Assembly: GCA_018266915.1 (NCBI GenBank)
Contig: JAFDZM010000045.1
Location: forward strand, 62,001-126,000
Direction of reading: 5' to 3'
Length of the DNA stretch: 64,000 bases
DNA from: Bacteroidota bacterium
Lineage (GTDB): Bacteria; Bacteroidota; Bacteroidia; Sphingobacteriales; Sphingobacteriaceae
The first letter of the stretch is position 1; every line of letters begins with the position of its first letter. The notes below the pieces were generated by a model. The model was given only the letters and a program-made list of their open reading frames with translations, was not told where the DNA came from and did no database searches. This document shows, in pieces, positions 55,201-62,916 of this stretch. A program made the position numbers and the translations under genes.

Positions 55201-55867
55201 TGTAGATATGAGAGTAAATCCCTCTTACCTGTTCGATATCGACACTAAAGATACAGCAAGCTTTGGTAGCACCCGTTTTGTAGTGGTTGTACGCCAAAAC
55301 CAGGCATATGCTTATAAGCTGATCGATTTTGCCGCTAATAAAGTAAGCAACGTTCGCCAGGTAAATGTAGTTTGGGATACCAGAAATGAAGGCAACTACA
55401 CCCGCTTTACAGTTGAAAGAAGTATCGACAACGGCGCAACTTACCAGGTATTAGGTGGCATTACCGCAGCTGACCAGGGCACTTACAGCTTCCTGGATAA
55501 AAATCCGGCTAACGGTACTAGCCTTTACCGTTTAAAACAGGAAGACATCAACAATAACATCTCTTATTCAAAAATTGTAACCATACAGTATGCTAATACA
55601 AACAGCATCGTTAGTAGTAACCTGAGCGTATATCCTAACCCTGCAGGCAGCACTGTTAATCTGGCTATCTCAGCTCAAGGCCCTGATGCAAGTATTTACA
55701 ATATCAGGATAGTAAGCAGCACAGGGTTAGTAGTAAAAGAGGTGATTTCGTCACAAGCATCATGGCAGGGGAATATCAGTAACCTGATGCCGGGCACTTA
55801 TATAGTAAGGGTTATTGACAACAAAACCCAAAGCTTTGTAGGCGAAAGTAAGCTTATCAAATTATAA
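52259..55867 (+). CDS. Giant T9SS-secreted protein with one NHL propeller (paralog 5)
   Basis: 1202 aa, TTG start directly before KQLLHTLVVLVLLSSFAKAQ, a good signal peptide. No ATG lies at a suitable place. One NHL propeller (about 50-380; blades GNIYVAEYYNNDIRKIT, TLYISDYGNNSIRKMD, DVYVADYLNNAIRKVT), an He_PIG domain (about 385-435), the GNWS module (WLGSTSGDWNTPGNWSAG, about 437) and the shared C-terminal region from about 569, ending in a sorting domain (VYPNPAGSTVNLAI...MPGTYIVRVIDN...KLIKL). It follows paralog 4 by 121 bp and may share its transcript. A strong terminator follows. Confidence 0.88.
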   Translation: MKQLLHTLVVLVLLSSFAKAQLPNIAYSSSSATLSVGSPFSAIITNSGGTVPATVYGQVTTLAGSTSGIAAHYDATGTNARFHDMEAVTGDANGNIYVAEYYNNDIRKITSAGVVTTIAGSLTGAGGNHDGIGNAALFNGPDGIVIDGAGTTLYISDYGNNSIRKMDLSTGAVTTWVTLVSGASGLSFDSSGNLICAEQDANQIQSITPGGVVTTIAGNNTPQYINGTGSAARFYMPNDVQVDVSNNDVYVADYLNNAIRKVTSAGVTTTFAGTTDYQYTTPESVTYTDGVGTAARFNNPTGVAMLGNVVYVGDLLNFCLRSILPNQTVATVAGSPSQYGWADGTGTTAKFGHPVDLWIDNTGTGYVIDGAMNNIRKVVLTGYTITPSALPAGLTFDSTSGKISGTPTAGFLPTTYTISGFNTSGVSTTTITLSCLNNWLGSTSGDWNTPGNWSAGHVPVSGETIQIGVAAYAGGAYQPTISSSVSVSSIQFGANNTPVLTINSGQTLTVSSGIQGNTSCSATIAGPGGLSLGGSSVINATGSITASSNLVITLSASSTLTNNGTFTLASDANGSASIAAIPSTSSVSGNISVQRYLSGVRGYRLVTSSVYNATANGNNIYSINYLLNSTYITGTNFATTATSKPGNPSLYLYREDIAPLGSSFLNSSFRGISDISAAPNYMINTDGGPFNIPVANGYLCYFRGVIGTATPYVSGSPASAGAVTSVGTLNQGTITFKDWFTPTNGNLSYTATSPIGTIGFNLVGNPYPSSIDWDKFSQTSSTNGIYGPNVATYIEMLNPTTGSYGVYYAGSGAAGPLNTNGASNVIPTGEGFFVVALNTSATLTFNESAKTTAQVTGASLLMSTTAQTRVNNQYLKLQLSKDSIHNENIVIRFNENAKTTFDFGADALYIRGFAPVSLSSSSSDHVALAINQQPLPKQTATRIGLNIAATASGTYTMSLKSLAGLPKLYDIWLMDNYRKDSVDMRVNPSYLFDIDTKDTASFGSTRFVVVVRQNQAYAYKLIDFAANKVSNVRQVNVVWDTRNEGNYTRFTVERSIDNGATYQVLGGITAADQGTYSFLDKNPANGTSLYRLKQEDINNNISYSKIVTIQYANTNSIVSSNLSVYPNPAGSTVNLAISAQGPDASIYNIRIVSSTGLVVKEVISSQASWQGNISNLMPGTYIVRVIDNKTQSFVGESKLIKL

Positions 55868-55891
55868 CATACCACATATTAACCATTCACG

Positions 55892-55929
55892 AATGCTGCA
55901 ATGAGGATATCGTTGCAGCATTTTTTTTA
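55892..55929 (+). terminator. Terminator of paralog 5
   Basis: TGCTGCAA (55894-55901) pairs with TTGCAGCA (55913-55920), with two further inner pairs, followed by T8. Confidence 0.88.
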
Positions 55930-55986
55930 CCGTTGATTATTTGATTTAATGATTTCGTTGGTCTTTTACAGTGGAATCATCTGCCG

Positions 55987-56119
55987 CGTCATTGCGAGGA
56001 ACGAAGCAATCTCTACTTAGGACATTCAAGAACCATGGTTTTTTTGCTGGACGTTTACTAACAAATTTCTCCTACCTGATCTGCACAGTTCGGAGATTGC
56101 TTTGTTCCGCGCAATGACG
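55987..56119. repeat. REP/REPIN-like inverted repeat element
   Basis: The left arm (55987-56013, starting CGTCATTGCGAGGAACG) and right arm (56093-56119) are complementary at 25 of 27 positions, with a 79-nt interior. Arms of this CGTCATTGCGAGG...AAGCAATCTC type are dispersed in many bacterial genomes. No transposase and no target-site duplication is visible. Confidence 0.75.
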
Positions 56120-56181
56120 GCTTGATAAATTTGATTGGCCATTTCACCTGTTCAAATTCGAATCTCTGAAAACATTTAAAA

Positions 56182-56213
56182 CAAAAATCCCTGCCGCACC
56201 ACACAGCAGGGAT
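56182..56213 (-). terminator. Terminator of the DUF4136 gene
   Basis: ATCCCTGC (56187-56194) pairs with GCAGGGAT (56206-56213); on the minus strand the hairpin is followed by TTTTTG. Confidence 0.8.
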
Positions 56214-56241
56214 AATTAAAACAATAAATATTACGAGGGGA

Positions 56242-56880
56242 TTAAGATGCTTTAGTTCCGGTTACACCTACGGGTACACCGGTGTTTAATTGTTCGATAA
56301 TACCTTCAACAATCTTTGGTATATCATCAATATTCTTCTGAACATCGTGATGTACTTCACCTACGCCAAATCCGCGCCAAACCACTCTGCGGGTGCGTGC
56401 ATCGATCAGATCGATGATAATAGTGCCTTCTTTATAATGTTCTTTGTCAACTGCTGTCATGCCGCCATAATAAACGAATGGTCCGCCTCCCCAGCCCCAA
56501 TAGTAAGGGCGATAACCCCAGCCATAACCAATGCCAAAGCCTGGATAGAAACCGGTGCCATAATAAGTCGGGTAGTAAACTGTTTTAGAACCTAATCCAA
56601 CTTTTGCAGTGTAAGTCACTATTAAATCAGGATTATTTTTTTGCATCCTTAAACCTTTGTTAGTTAATGAAGCTACAGCAGCGTCTTTAATTTTAAGGTC
56701 GGCTACAGCATTTGCGGTTGGTTTATCCTCCATTTTGCCTTGGGGAGAAAGCCATGCAAAAGATCGGTACTGGCTCATATTAGTTTTGTTGAGGCCAGCA
56801 GTGTAATAATTATAACGATTACATGCGGATAGTGCCACAATGGCCACAAGGCCAATTGCGCAATAGATTGATGTTTTCAT
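56242..56880 (-). CDS. DUF4136 domain lipoprotein
   Basis: 212 aa. Lipobox LSAC (Cys20). The DUF4136 pattern is visible: MSQYRSFAWLSP near the start, IKDAAVASLTNKGLRMQKNNPDLIVTYTAKV in the middle, a Gly/Tyr/Trp-rich stretch (GFGIGYGWGYRPYYWGWGGG), then EGTIIIDLIDARTRRVVWRGFGVGEV and a final helix DIPKIVEGIIEQLN. Envelope protein of unknown function. Single gene. Confidence 0.88.
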   Translation of the reverse strand: MKTSIYCAIGLVAIVALSACNRYNYYTAGLNKTNMSQYRSFAWLSPQGKMEDKPTANAVADLKIKDAAVASLTNKGLRMQKNNPDLIVTYTAKVGLGSKTVYYPTYYGTGFYPGFGIGYGWGYRPYYWGWGGGPFVYYGGMTAVDKEHYKEGTIIIDLIDARTRRVVWRGFGVGEVHHDVQKNIDDIPKIVEGIIEQLNTGVPVGVTGTKAS

Positions 56881-56960
56881 GGCTGAAAGTTCCTATATAT
56901 TCCTTTAGACTAATTTAAGCTCAAATGGTTTAATCCGAAAATTAGATTTTCATTAGTTTT

Positions 56961-58610
56961 TTACGATAAATATTTTCCTACGATCGGCATACGACGGCCC
57001 ATACCGAAAGCTTTTGGCGATACACGCAAAATCGGCGGCGTTTGATAGCGCTTATGCTCTGCTAAATTTACCAATCTTAACACCCTTCTTACAGTCTGCT
57101 CGTCATAACCCATTTGTATGATCTCATTGGATGAGCAGCGGTTTTCGATGTATTCGGTTAATATCGGATCAAGAATATCGTATTCCGGGAGAGAATCGGT
57201 ATCCTTTTGATCAGGTCGCAACTCGGCTGATGGTGGCTTTACGATAGTATTGATCGGGATAATCTCGCGTTCACGGTTCAGATAGCGAGCCAATTCAAAT
57301 ACCTGTGTCTTATAAACATCACCAATAACTGATATACCACCACACATATCGCCATATAAAGTGCCATACCCTACTGCAGCTTCGCTTTTATTAGATGTAT
57401 TCAATAGGATATAGCCAAATTTATTACACATCGCCATCAGGATAACAGCCCTGCTGCGCGATTGAATATTTTCTTCTGCAATATTGAATGGCAGGTTATT
57501 GAACTGCGGATGCAGCGTATTTTCAAATGCTTCGGTAACATGTCTTATCGGGATGATTTCGTGCTTGCAGCCCAGGTTCTTCACCAGGTCTTCAGCATCT
57601 TTTATAGAGTGATCACTCGAGAAACGGGAAGGCAACAATACGGCCATCACGTTTTGCGGGCCAAGCGCTTCAGCTGCCAGTGCACAAACCAGAGCTGAGT
57701 CGATACCACCGGAAAGGCCCAGAATAGCGCTTTTAAATCCTGATTTATAGAAATAATCGCGAATACCCAATATTAGCGCTTGATGGATTTGTTCAATATC
57801 ACTTTGCCTCGCTGCACGTTTGGTTGAGGGCTGCAATAACTTCACTTCTGATTTATCACTTAACTCGTAGTAAGATAAAGTCTCTCCAAAATAAGGCAGT
57901 TCATCTATCAATTCGCCTTTATTATTAAAGATCAGTGAGCCACCGTCAAAGATCAATTCTGTCTGAGCACCTACGTGATTTACATAGAACAAAGGTAGCT
58001 GATACCTCAGAGCATTATCTTTCAGGATAGCAATGCGTTCTTCGTCGTGGTTATAAGCGAATGGTGAAGCAGCAATATTGATCATTACATCAGGCTGCTC
58101 TTGGATTAGCATATCCATAGGGCGGGTAACGTATAAAGGATTTTCAATGGTATTCCACAAATCCTCGCATATCGTCAATGCGATGCGATGTCCCCTGAAG
58201 TCGATGCAACTAAATTGCGTAGATGGCTCAAAATAGCGGTATTCGTCAAAAATATCGTAGTTAGGCAGCAAAGCTTTATTTACAATGGCCTTTACTTCGC
58301 CATTCTCTATGAAGTAAGCTGAGTTGTTCAGATCCTTGCCTTCAGCGTTATTATTAAAAGTTGGTAAGCCGATGATACAAGCAATATCCTGGCAGGCAGC
58401 TGCAATCTTTTTCGCAGAAGCTTCACATAACCCGATAAATTCTTTAAACTCGAGGAAATCGCGCGAAGGGTAGCCGCACACGCATAGCTCGGCAAATACT
58501 ACAAGGTCGGCACCCTGTTTTTTTGCTTGATTTATATGGTCGATAATCTTGGCAGTATTCGATTCAAAATTACCAACGTGATAGTTCAATTGTGCCAGCG
58601 CGATCTTCAT
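56961..58610 (-). CDS. nadE: Glutamine-dependent NAD+ synthetase
   Basis: 549 aa. It makes NAD+ from deamido-NAD+ with ATP, using ammonia from its own glutaminase. The N-terminal nitrilase-type glutaminase domain (1-270) has the catalytic Glu41 (VVFAELCVCGYPSRD), Lys112 (NKALLPNYDIFDEYRYF) and Cys148 (TICEDLW). The C-terminal synthetase domain has the PP-loop LSGGIDS (299-305) and the SNKSEAAVGYGTLYGDMCGG segment. ATG 58610 starts with MKIALAQLNYHVG, the conserved N-terminus. It is divergent from gldB, an arrangement also known next to gldB in Flavobacterium. Confidence 0.96.
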   Translation of the reverse strand: MKIALAQLNYHVGNFESNTAKIIDHINQAKKQGADLVVFAELCVCGYPSRDFLEFKEFIGLCEASAKKIAAACQDIACIIGLPTFNNNAEGKDLNNSAYFIENGEVKAIVNKALLPNYDIFDEYRYFEPSTQFSCIDFRGHRIALTICEDLWNTIENPLYVTRPMDMLIQEQPDVMINIAASPFAYNHDEERIAILKDNALRYQLPLFYVNHVGAQTELIFDGGSLIFNNKGELIDELPYFGETLSYYELSDKSEVKLLQPSTKRAARQSDIEQIHQALILGIRDYFYKSGFKSAILGLSGGIDSALVCALAAEALGPQNVMAVLLPSRFSSDHSIKDAEDLVKNLGCKHEIIPIRHVTEAFENTLHPQFNNLPFNIAEENIQSRSRAVILMAMCNKFGYILLNTSNKSEAAVGYGTLYGDMCGGISVIGDVYKTQVFELARYLNREREIIPINTIVKPPSAELRPDQKDTDSLPEYDILDPILTEYIENRCSSNEIIQMGYDEQTVRRVLRLVNLAEHKRYQTPPILRVSPKAFGMGRRMPIVGKYLS

Positions 58611-58678
58611 ATAGTATAGATATCAATTTACTTAGGTTAATGCAGGTGAAAAATATATTTTTGCTAAAACGACAAAAA

Positions 58679-59716
58679 ATGGTCTTCAATTACATCAGGG
58701 CAAAGCAAATTTACCTAATTTTTCTCAGCTGTTTACTATTAACCGCCTGCGGCAGGTCTAAAAAGGTAGATGTAAGCAATATTGACGTTAATGTGAAGAT
58801 TGAAAGATTTGACCATGAACTTGACGAAATGCGCTCAAAGCCGATGGATATGCAGGCCGTCGCCATGTTCAAGAAATACGGTCCTTTTTATGCCGATTAC
58901 ATCCAGCGCATTATGCAGTATGGCTCGATAGCCGACACAGGTTATTTTAAACAGCTGCATAATATGTTTGCAGGCGATGGCTATCGTGATCTAAAACACG
59001 ATGTCGATTCGGTTTTTCCCAATATGGACAAGACGAATGAGCAGGTAACTGATGCATTTCGCCATATCAAATACTACTTCCCGCAAAAGAAGCTGCCAAA
59101 AGTATACGCTTATATTTCGGGCTTCCAGGCACAAACCTCTATTGGCGACGGTTATTTTGCTGTTGGGCTGGATATGTTTTTAGGTGCTGATTCCAGGTTT
59201 TATCCTGCATTAACCGAGACCTTGCCGCGATACATTACCCGCCGTTTTACTCCCGATAATATTGCACCACGCATAGTTGAAGGCATGGCGCGTGAGGATA
59301 TGTTCCCTGAAAATGACCAGGATAAAACCCTGCTTTCGAAAATGATCTACAACGGCAAGATATTATACTTTATGGATATGATACTGCCTGATGTTGACGA
59401 TACAACCAAAATAGGATACACAGCCAAGCAGTTGAAATGGTGCGAAGATTATAAATCGCAGGTATGGGGCTTCTTTCTCGAAGAAAACCTGCTTTATGAA
59501 AGCGATTTTGAAAAGATACAGAAATACATTGGTGAAGCACCTTTCACTCCGGGTTTGGGCGAGAAAAACGATGCTGCACCTAAATTAGCCTTGTGGACCG
59601 GCTGGCAGATCGTCCGCCAGTATATGGATAAGCATCCGGAAGTAAGCCTGCCGCAATTAATGGCGGATAAAGATTATCAGAAAATATTAAATGATTCGAA
59701 GTATAGGCCGAAGTAG
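58679..59716 (+). CDS. gldB: Gliding-motility/T9SS lipoprotein GldB
   Basis: 345 aa from ATG 58679, which gives a compact SPII signal with lipobox LTACG (Cys24). ATG 58640 is also in frame and would add 13 residues. Family features: FKKYGPFYADYIQRIM, FPNMDKTNEQVTDAFRHIKYYFPQKKLP, YAYISGFQ, and DGYFAVGLDMFLGADSRFY. GldB is an outer-membrane-associated lipoprotein needed for gliding and T9SS-related functions in Flavobacterium. T9SS cargo is abundant in this window. No gldC follows it. Confidence 0.92.
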   Translation: MVFNYIRAKQIYLIFLSCLLLTACGRSKKVDVSNIDVNVKIERFDHELDEMRSKPMDMQAVAMFKKYGPFYADYIQRIMQYGSIADTGYFKQLHNMFAGDGYRDLKHDVDSVFPNMDKTNEQVTDAFRHIKYYFPQKKLPKVYAYISGFQAQTSIGDGYFAVGLDMFLGADSRFYPALTETLPRYITRRFTPDNIAPRIVEGMAREDMFPENDQDKTLLSKMIYNGKILYFMDMILPDVDDTTKIGYTAKQLKWCEDYKSQVWGFFLEENLLYESDFEKIQKYIGEAPFTPGLGEKNDAAPKLALWTGWQIVRQYMDKHPEVSLPQLMADKDYQKILNDSKYRPK

Positions 59717-59724
59717 GGGTTAGC

Positions 59725-59764
59725 TAACCAGTGACTGGTTAACCGGTGATCAGTTAATCAGTAA
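59725..59764. repeat. 15-nt-period repeat with palindrome after gldB
   Basis: Three degenerate units follow each other: TAACCAGTGACTGGT, TAACCGGTGATCAGT, TAATCAGTAA. The first contains a perfect palindrome TAACCAGT-G-ACTGGTTA (59725-59741). It lies directly behind the gldB stop. Confidence 0.55.
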
Positions 59765-59813
59765 TAAACTTTCAAAAATCCTGTAAATCATTACAATCTT
59801 ATAATCGTGTTTA

Positions 59814-59850
59814 CAAAAAAAGCGCCCAGAAATACTGAGCGCTTTTCATT
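59814..59850. terminator. Bidirectional terminator between gldB and the 62-aa gene
   Basis: AAAAGCGC (59818-59825) pairs with GCGCTTTT (59839-59846), with A-run and T-run flanks on both sides. It serves gldB on the plus strand and the small membrane protein gene on the minus strand. Confidence 0.8.
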
Positions 59851-59870
59851 TTATAGAGTTATACGTTTTT

Positions 59871-60059
59871 TTACTGTAGTATTGAAAAAACACCCTTCAA
59901 CGCGATGCCAACACCAGTGATCAGGATAATGTTAGCTATCCAGTTGAAATAAGGCGCATCACCTGCGAAGCGAAGAAATACTCCTATCAGACCAATAGCA
60001 ATGGCTATGGTTATCAAAATGTAATGGCGTTCGTCGTTAGCGTGTTCTGTTGAACTCAT
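59871..60059 (-). CDS. Small membrane protein, 62 aa
   Basis: A short charged N-terminus (MSSTEHANDERH) and two predicted transmembrane helices (YILITIAIAIGLIGVFLRFAG and WIANIILITGVGIALKGVFSIL). I do not recognise a named family; similar short two-helix proteins are common beside Bacteroidota envelope genes. It has its own upstream region of 236 bp and shares the terminator with gldB. Confidence 0.7.
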   Translation of the reverse strand: MSSTEHANDERHYILITIAIAIGLIGVFLRFAGDAPYFNWIANIILITGVGIALKGVFSILQ

Positions 60060-60141
60060 ATTCTTAAGGGTTAATGTTTTTTGACAAAATTAAAAATGTT
60101 TACCGAAAAACGGACAATAGTTTTAATATTTTATAAGACAC

Positions 60142-60174
60142 GATTTCACAGATTTATAATGGATTCCACAGATT
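60142..60174. repeat. Short direct repeat GATTYCACAGATT
   Basis: GATTTCACAGATT (60142-60154) and GATTCCACAGATT (60162-60174) differ at one position and start 20 nt apart, upstream of the 62-aa gene and behind the atp terminator. No function is evident. Confidence 0.45.
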
Positions 60175-60217
60175 GAATCAACGAAATCTCATATTCATTT
60201 ACATCAACGGTCCAGAC

Positions 60218-60248
60218 ACAAAAAAGGCCTCTCTCATGAGAAGCCTTT
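60218..60248 (-). terminator. Terminator of the atp operon
   Basis: On the minus strand AAAGGC (from 60248-60243) pairs with GCCTTT (60228-60223), with three further pairs near the loop, and is followed by a U-run (complement of the A-run at 60219-60225). It lies 48 bp after the atpG stop. Confidence 0.8.
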
Positions 60249-60259
60249 ATGATCTTTAT

Positions 60260-60296
60260 AAAGTCCTCTCTTTTGGAGAGGATTTAGGTGAGGCTT
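60260..60296 (-). repeat. Dispersed palindromic repeat, copy 2
   Basis: On the minus strand it starts AAGCCTCACC directly at the atpG stop codon, continues through TAAAT to the hairpin CCTCTCC-AAAA-GAGAGG and ends ACTTT. Same family as 19377-19412. The hairpin lacks a U-run, so it is an extra stem ahead of the real terminator. Confidence 0.7.
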
Positions 60297-61180
60297 TAGT
60301 TTGATGACAACGCTGCTGCGCCACTCACAATTTCGGTAAGCTCGGTGGTGATGGCTGCCTGGCGGGCCTGGTTGTAAGACAACTTCAGCTGTTTCAACAG
60401 TTCGCCTGCGTTATCGGTTGCTTTATCCATCGCGGTCATACGTGCACCGTGCTCAGAAGCGTGTGAATCCAATACGGCTTTGTACAACTGTATCTTGATA
60501 TTCTTAGGGATCAATTGCTCGACAATTGCTTCCTGTGAAGGCTCAAGGATATAGTCAACTTGTGATGCATTTGTATTCGCTTGCTTTTCAGCTTTTGGAA
60601 CCGGCAATAATTGCTCAACGGTAAGGAACTGTACAGCGGCATTTTTAAAGCGGTTATAAATAACCTCTACGCGGTCAAATTCCCCTTTTAAAAAGCCATC
60701 CATTATAGCTTCAGTTACTTTTGAAACATTCAGGAAGGTAAGGTCGCTGAACAGCTCATTGTTATTACCAATCACATTGTATTTACGGCGTTGATAAAAC
60801 TCCTGTCCTTTTTTACCAATACCTACAATAGAAACATTACCTGCTTTTAACTGCTCGCTATATTTTTCAGCTATCAGATTATTAGCAGTTTTGATCACGT
60901 TAGTATTGAAGGCGCCAGCCAAACCACGGTTTGATGATACTACCACGATCAGTACACGCTTTGGCGCACGCTCTTCCAAAAATGGAGATGAACCATCTTC
61001 CAGGCTTGCTGAAAGGTTAGCCAGCATTTCCTTTAGCTTATCAGCATAAGGGCGCAACTGTATAATAGCATTGGTGGCACGTTTCAACTTAGCAGCCGAA
61101 ACCATTTTCATAGCCTTGGTGATCTGCTGCGTTGAACTTACCGACGCGATCCTGTTTCTTACTTCTTTTAAATTAGCCAT
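60296..61180 (-). CDS. atpG: F1F0 ATP synthase gamma subunit
   Basis: 294 aa, the usual length. Gamma is the rotating shaft in the alpha3beta3 head. N-terminal MANLKEVRNRIASVSSTQQITKAMKMVSAAKLKRA and C-terminal EHGARMTAMDKATDNAGELLKQLKLSYNQARQAAITTELTEIVSGA-type sequence (seen in full across the last 55 residues) are highly conserved family signatures. Last gene of the operon part F-H-A-G; in Bacteroidota atpD and atpC are usually elsewhere, and they are not behind it here. A heptad inverted repeat separates it from atpA by 131 bp. Confidence 0.97.
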   Translation of the reverse strand: MANLKEVRNRIASVSSTQQITKAMKMVSAAKLKRATNAIIQLRPYADKLKEMLANLSASLEDGSSPFLEERAPKRVLIVVVSSNRGLAGAFNTNVIKTANNLIAEKYSEQLKAGNVSIVGIGKKGQEFYQRRKYNVIGNNNELFSDLTFLNVSKVTEAIMDGFLKGEFDRVEVIYNRFKNAAVQFLTVEQLLPVPKAEKQANTNASQVDYILEPSQEAIVEQLIPKNIKIQLYKAVLDSHASEHGARMTAMDKATDNAGELLKQLKLSYNQARQAAITTELTEIVSGAAALSSN

Positions 61181-61185
61181 TCTTG

Positions 61186-61310
61186 TTGAGATGTGAGATT
61201 TGAGATATGAGATGTGAGATTACATCATCAACCCAATCCATTATCTAATTTATTTTGTCAAATATGAGAAAAGAGAAGTCTCAAATCTCATATCTAACAT
61301 CTCATATCTA
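61186..61310. repeat. GAGATNT-heptad inverted repeat between atpA and atpG
   Basis: The plus strand from 61188 reads GAGATGT, GAGATTT, GAGATAT, GAGATGT, GAGATTA in exact 7-nt steps. The minus strand from 61309 reads TAGATAT-like AGATAT, GAGATGT, TAGATAT, GAGATTT, GAGACTT, also in 7-nt steps. The two arms pair at about 26 of 30 positions, enclosing about 58 nt. The word is the same as at 63476. Confidence 0.75.
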
Positions 61311-61311
61311 A

Positions 61312-62886
61312 TTAATATTTCGCTGCCAGTTCTTTAGCTACTGTTTCCAGTACGCCTGTGATCTGATCGTCCAATTTGCCGGCTTTCAAAGCGGCCAGTG
61401 TTTCCGGATGACGCATTTCTAACTGGGTAGTATATTCACTTTCAAATTCTTTGATCTTGTTCACTGGTACGTTACGCATCAGGTTTTTAGTACCAGCGTA
61501 AACGATTGCTACCTGTTTTTCAACAGTTACCGGAGAGTACTGACCTTGTTTCAGGATTTCCACGTTACGTGCACCTTTGTCCAATACAGTTTTAGTAGCA
61601 GCGTCAAGGTCTGAACCGAATTTTGAGAAAGCTTCCAGTTCGCGGAACTGTGCCTGATCCAGTTTTAAGGTACCGGCAACTTTCTTCATTGATTTGATCT
61701 GCGCGTTACCACCTACACGTGATACAGAGATACCTACGTTAATAGCAGGACGAACACCCGCGTTGAACAGGTTCGATTCCAGGAATATCTGACCATCTGT
61801 AATTGAAATTACGTTGGTTGGGATATAAGCTGATACGTCACCCGCCTGTGTTTCGATGATCGGAAGTGCAGTTAATGAACCGCCACCTTTTACGATACCT
61901 TTGATTGACTCAGGAAGGTCATTCATTGATTTCGCGATATCATCGTTCTGGCTGATCTTAGCAGCACGCTCTAACAAACGGCTGTGCAGGTAGAATACGT
62001 CACCAGGATAAGCCTCACGACCCGGTGGGCGACGTAACAATAAGGACACTTCGCGATAAGCAACAGCCTGTTTTGACAAGTCATCATAGATGATTAGAGC
62101 AGGACGTCCGGTATCGCGGAAGTACTCGCCGATAGCAGCACCGGCAAATGGCGCGAAGAACTGCATTGGAGCAGGGTCGGCAGCACTTGCAGTAACAACG
62201 ATGGTATAAGCCATAGCGCCGTTTTCTTCCAGTGTACGTACGATGTTAGCAACGGTAGAAGCTTTCTGACCGCAGGCTACATAGATACAGATAACCGGTT
62301 GACCGGCTGCATAAAATTCCTTCTGATTGATAATAGTATCGATACAAACCGCAGTTTTACCTGTCTGACGGTCGCCGATTACCAGCTCACGCTGACCGCG
62401 GCCGATTGGAATCATCGCGTCAATAGCTTTGATACCGGTTTGCAAAGGCTCAGTTACCGGCTGACGGTAAATTACCCCCGGAGCTTTACGCTCTAAAGGC
62501 ATTTCGTAAGTTTTACCTGTAATAGCGCCTTTACCATCAATTGGCTGACCTAATGTGTTTACCACACGGCCAAGCATGCCTTCACCTGCGTTAAGCGAAG
62601 CAATCTTATTGGTACGTTTGATGGTATCTCCTTCTTTCACCTCATCTGAAGGGCCCAACAATACCACACCCACATTATCTTCTTCAAGGTTCAATACGAT
62701 ACCCTGTAAACCATTATCAAATTCAACCAGCTCACCTGATTGAACTTTTGTTAATCCGTAAACGCGGGCAATACCATCACCCACCTGAAGTACAGTCCCT
62801 ACTTCTTCTAATTCAGATTCTGATTTGAAGCCCGATAATTGCTGGCGCAATATTGCTGATACTTCGTCTGGTCTAACCTCTACCAT
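61312..62886 (-). CDS. atpA: F1F0 ATP synthase alpha subunit
   Basis: 524 aa. Non-catalytic nucleotide-binding subunit of F1. Walker A GDRQTGKT at residues 171-178, Walker B region [17 protein letters not shown], and alpha signature [26 protein letters not shown]-terminal [17 protein letters not shown] is the delta-binding helix, and the C-terminal helical domain is complete. It follows atpH by 30 bp. Confidence 0.98.
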   Translation of the reverse strand: MVEVRPDEVSAILRQQLSGFKSESELEEVGTVLQVGDGIARVYGLTKVQSGELVEFDNGLQGIVLNLEEDNVGVVLLGPSDEVKEGDTIKRTNKIASLNAGEGMLGRVVNTLGQPIDGKGAITGKTYEMPLERKAPGVIYRQPVTEPLQTGIKAIDAMIPIGRGQRELVIGDRQTGKTAVCIDTIINQKEFYAAGQPVICIYVACGQKASTVANIVRTLEENGAMAYTIVVTASAADPAPMQFFAPFAGAAIGEYFRDTGRPALIIYDDLSKQAVAYREVSLLLRRPPGREAYPGDVFYLHSRLLERAAKISQNDDIAKSMNDLPESIKGIVKGGGSLTALPIIETQAGDVSAYIPTNVISITDGQIFLESNLFNAGVRPAINVGISVSRVGGNAQIKSMKKVAGTLKLDQAQFRELEAFSKFGSDLDAATKTVLDKGARNVEILKQGQYSPVTVEKQVAIVYAGTKNLMRNVPVNKIKEFESEYTTQLEMRHPETLAALKAGKLDDQITGVLETVAKELAAKY

Positions 62887-62916
62887 TTTTTATCTATTTA
62901 GAGTTTTGTTTTTTAA

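Larger units (their letters stand above)
55868..56241. other. 374-bp intergenic region with terminators and a REP-like element
   Basis: Between convergent genes. It holds the paralog 5 terminator, a short TTGATTA/TTGATTT/ATGATTT word run at about 55933-55959, a long inverted repeat at 55987-56119, and the minus-strand terminator of the DUF4136 gene. No coding region. Confidence 0.6.

Noticed and set aside
58592..58678. Upstream start for gldB overlapping nadE
   Set aside because: It moves the lipobox to about residue 53; ATG 58679 gives a normal lipoprotein signal.
61186..61310. CRISPR array
   Set aside because: Units are 7 nt, contiguous, degenerate and inverted, with no spacers and no cas genes.
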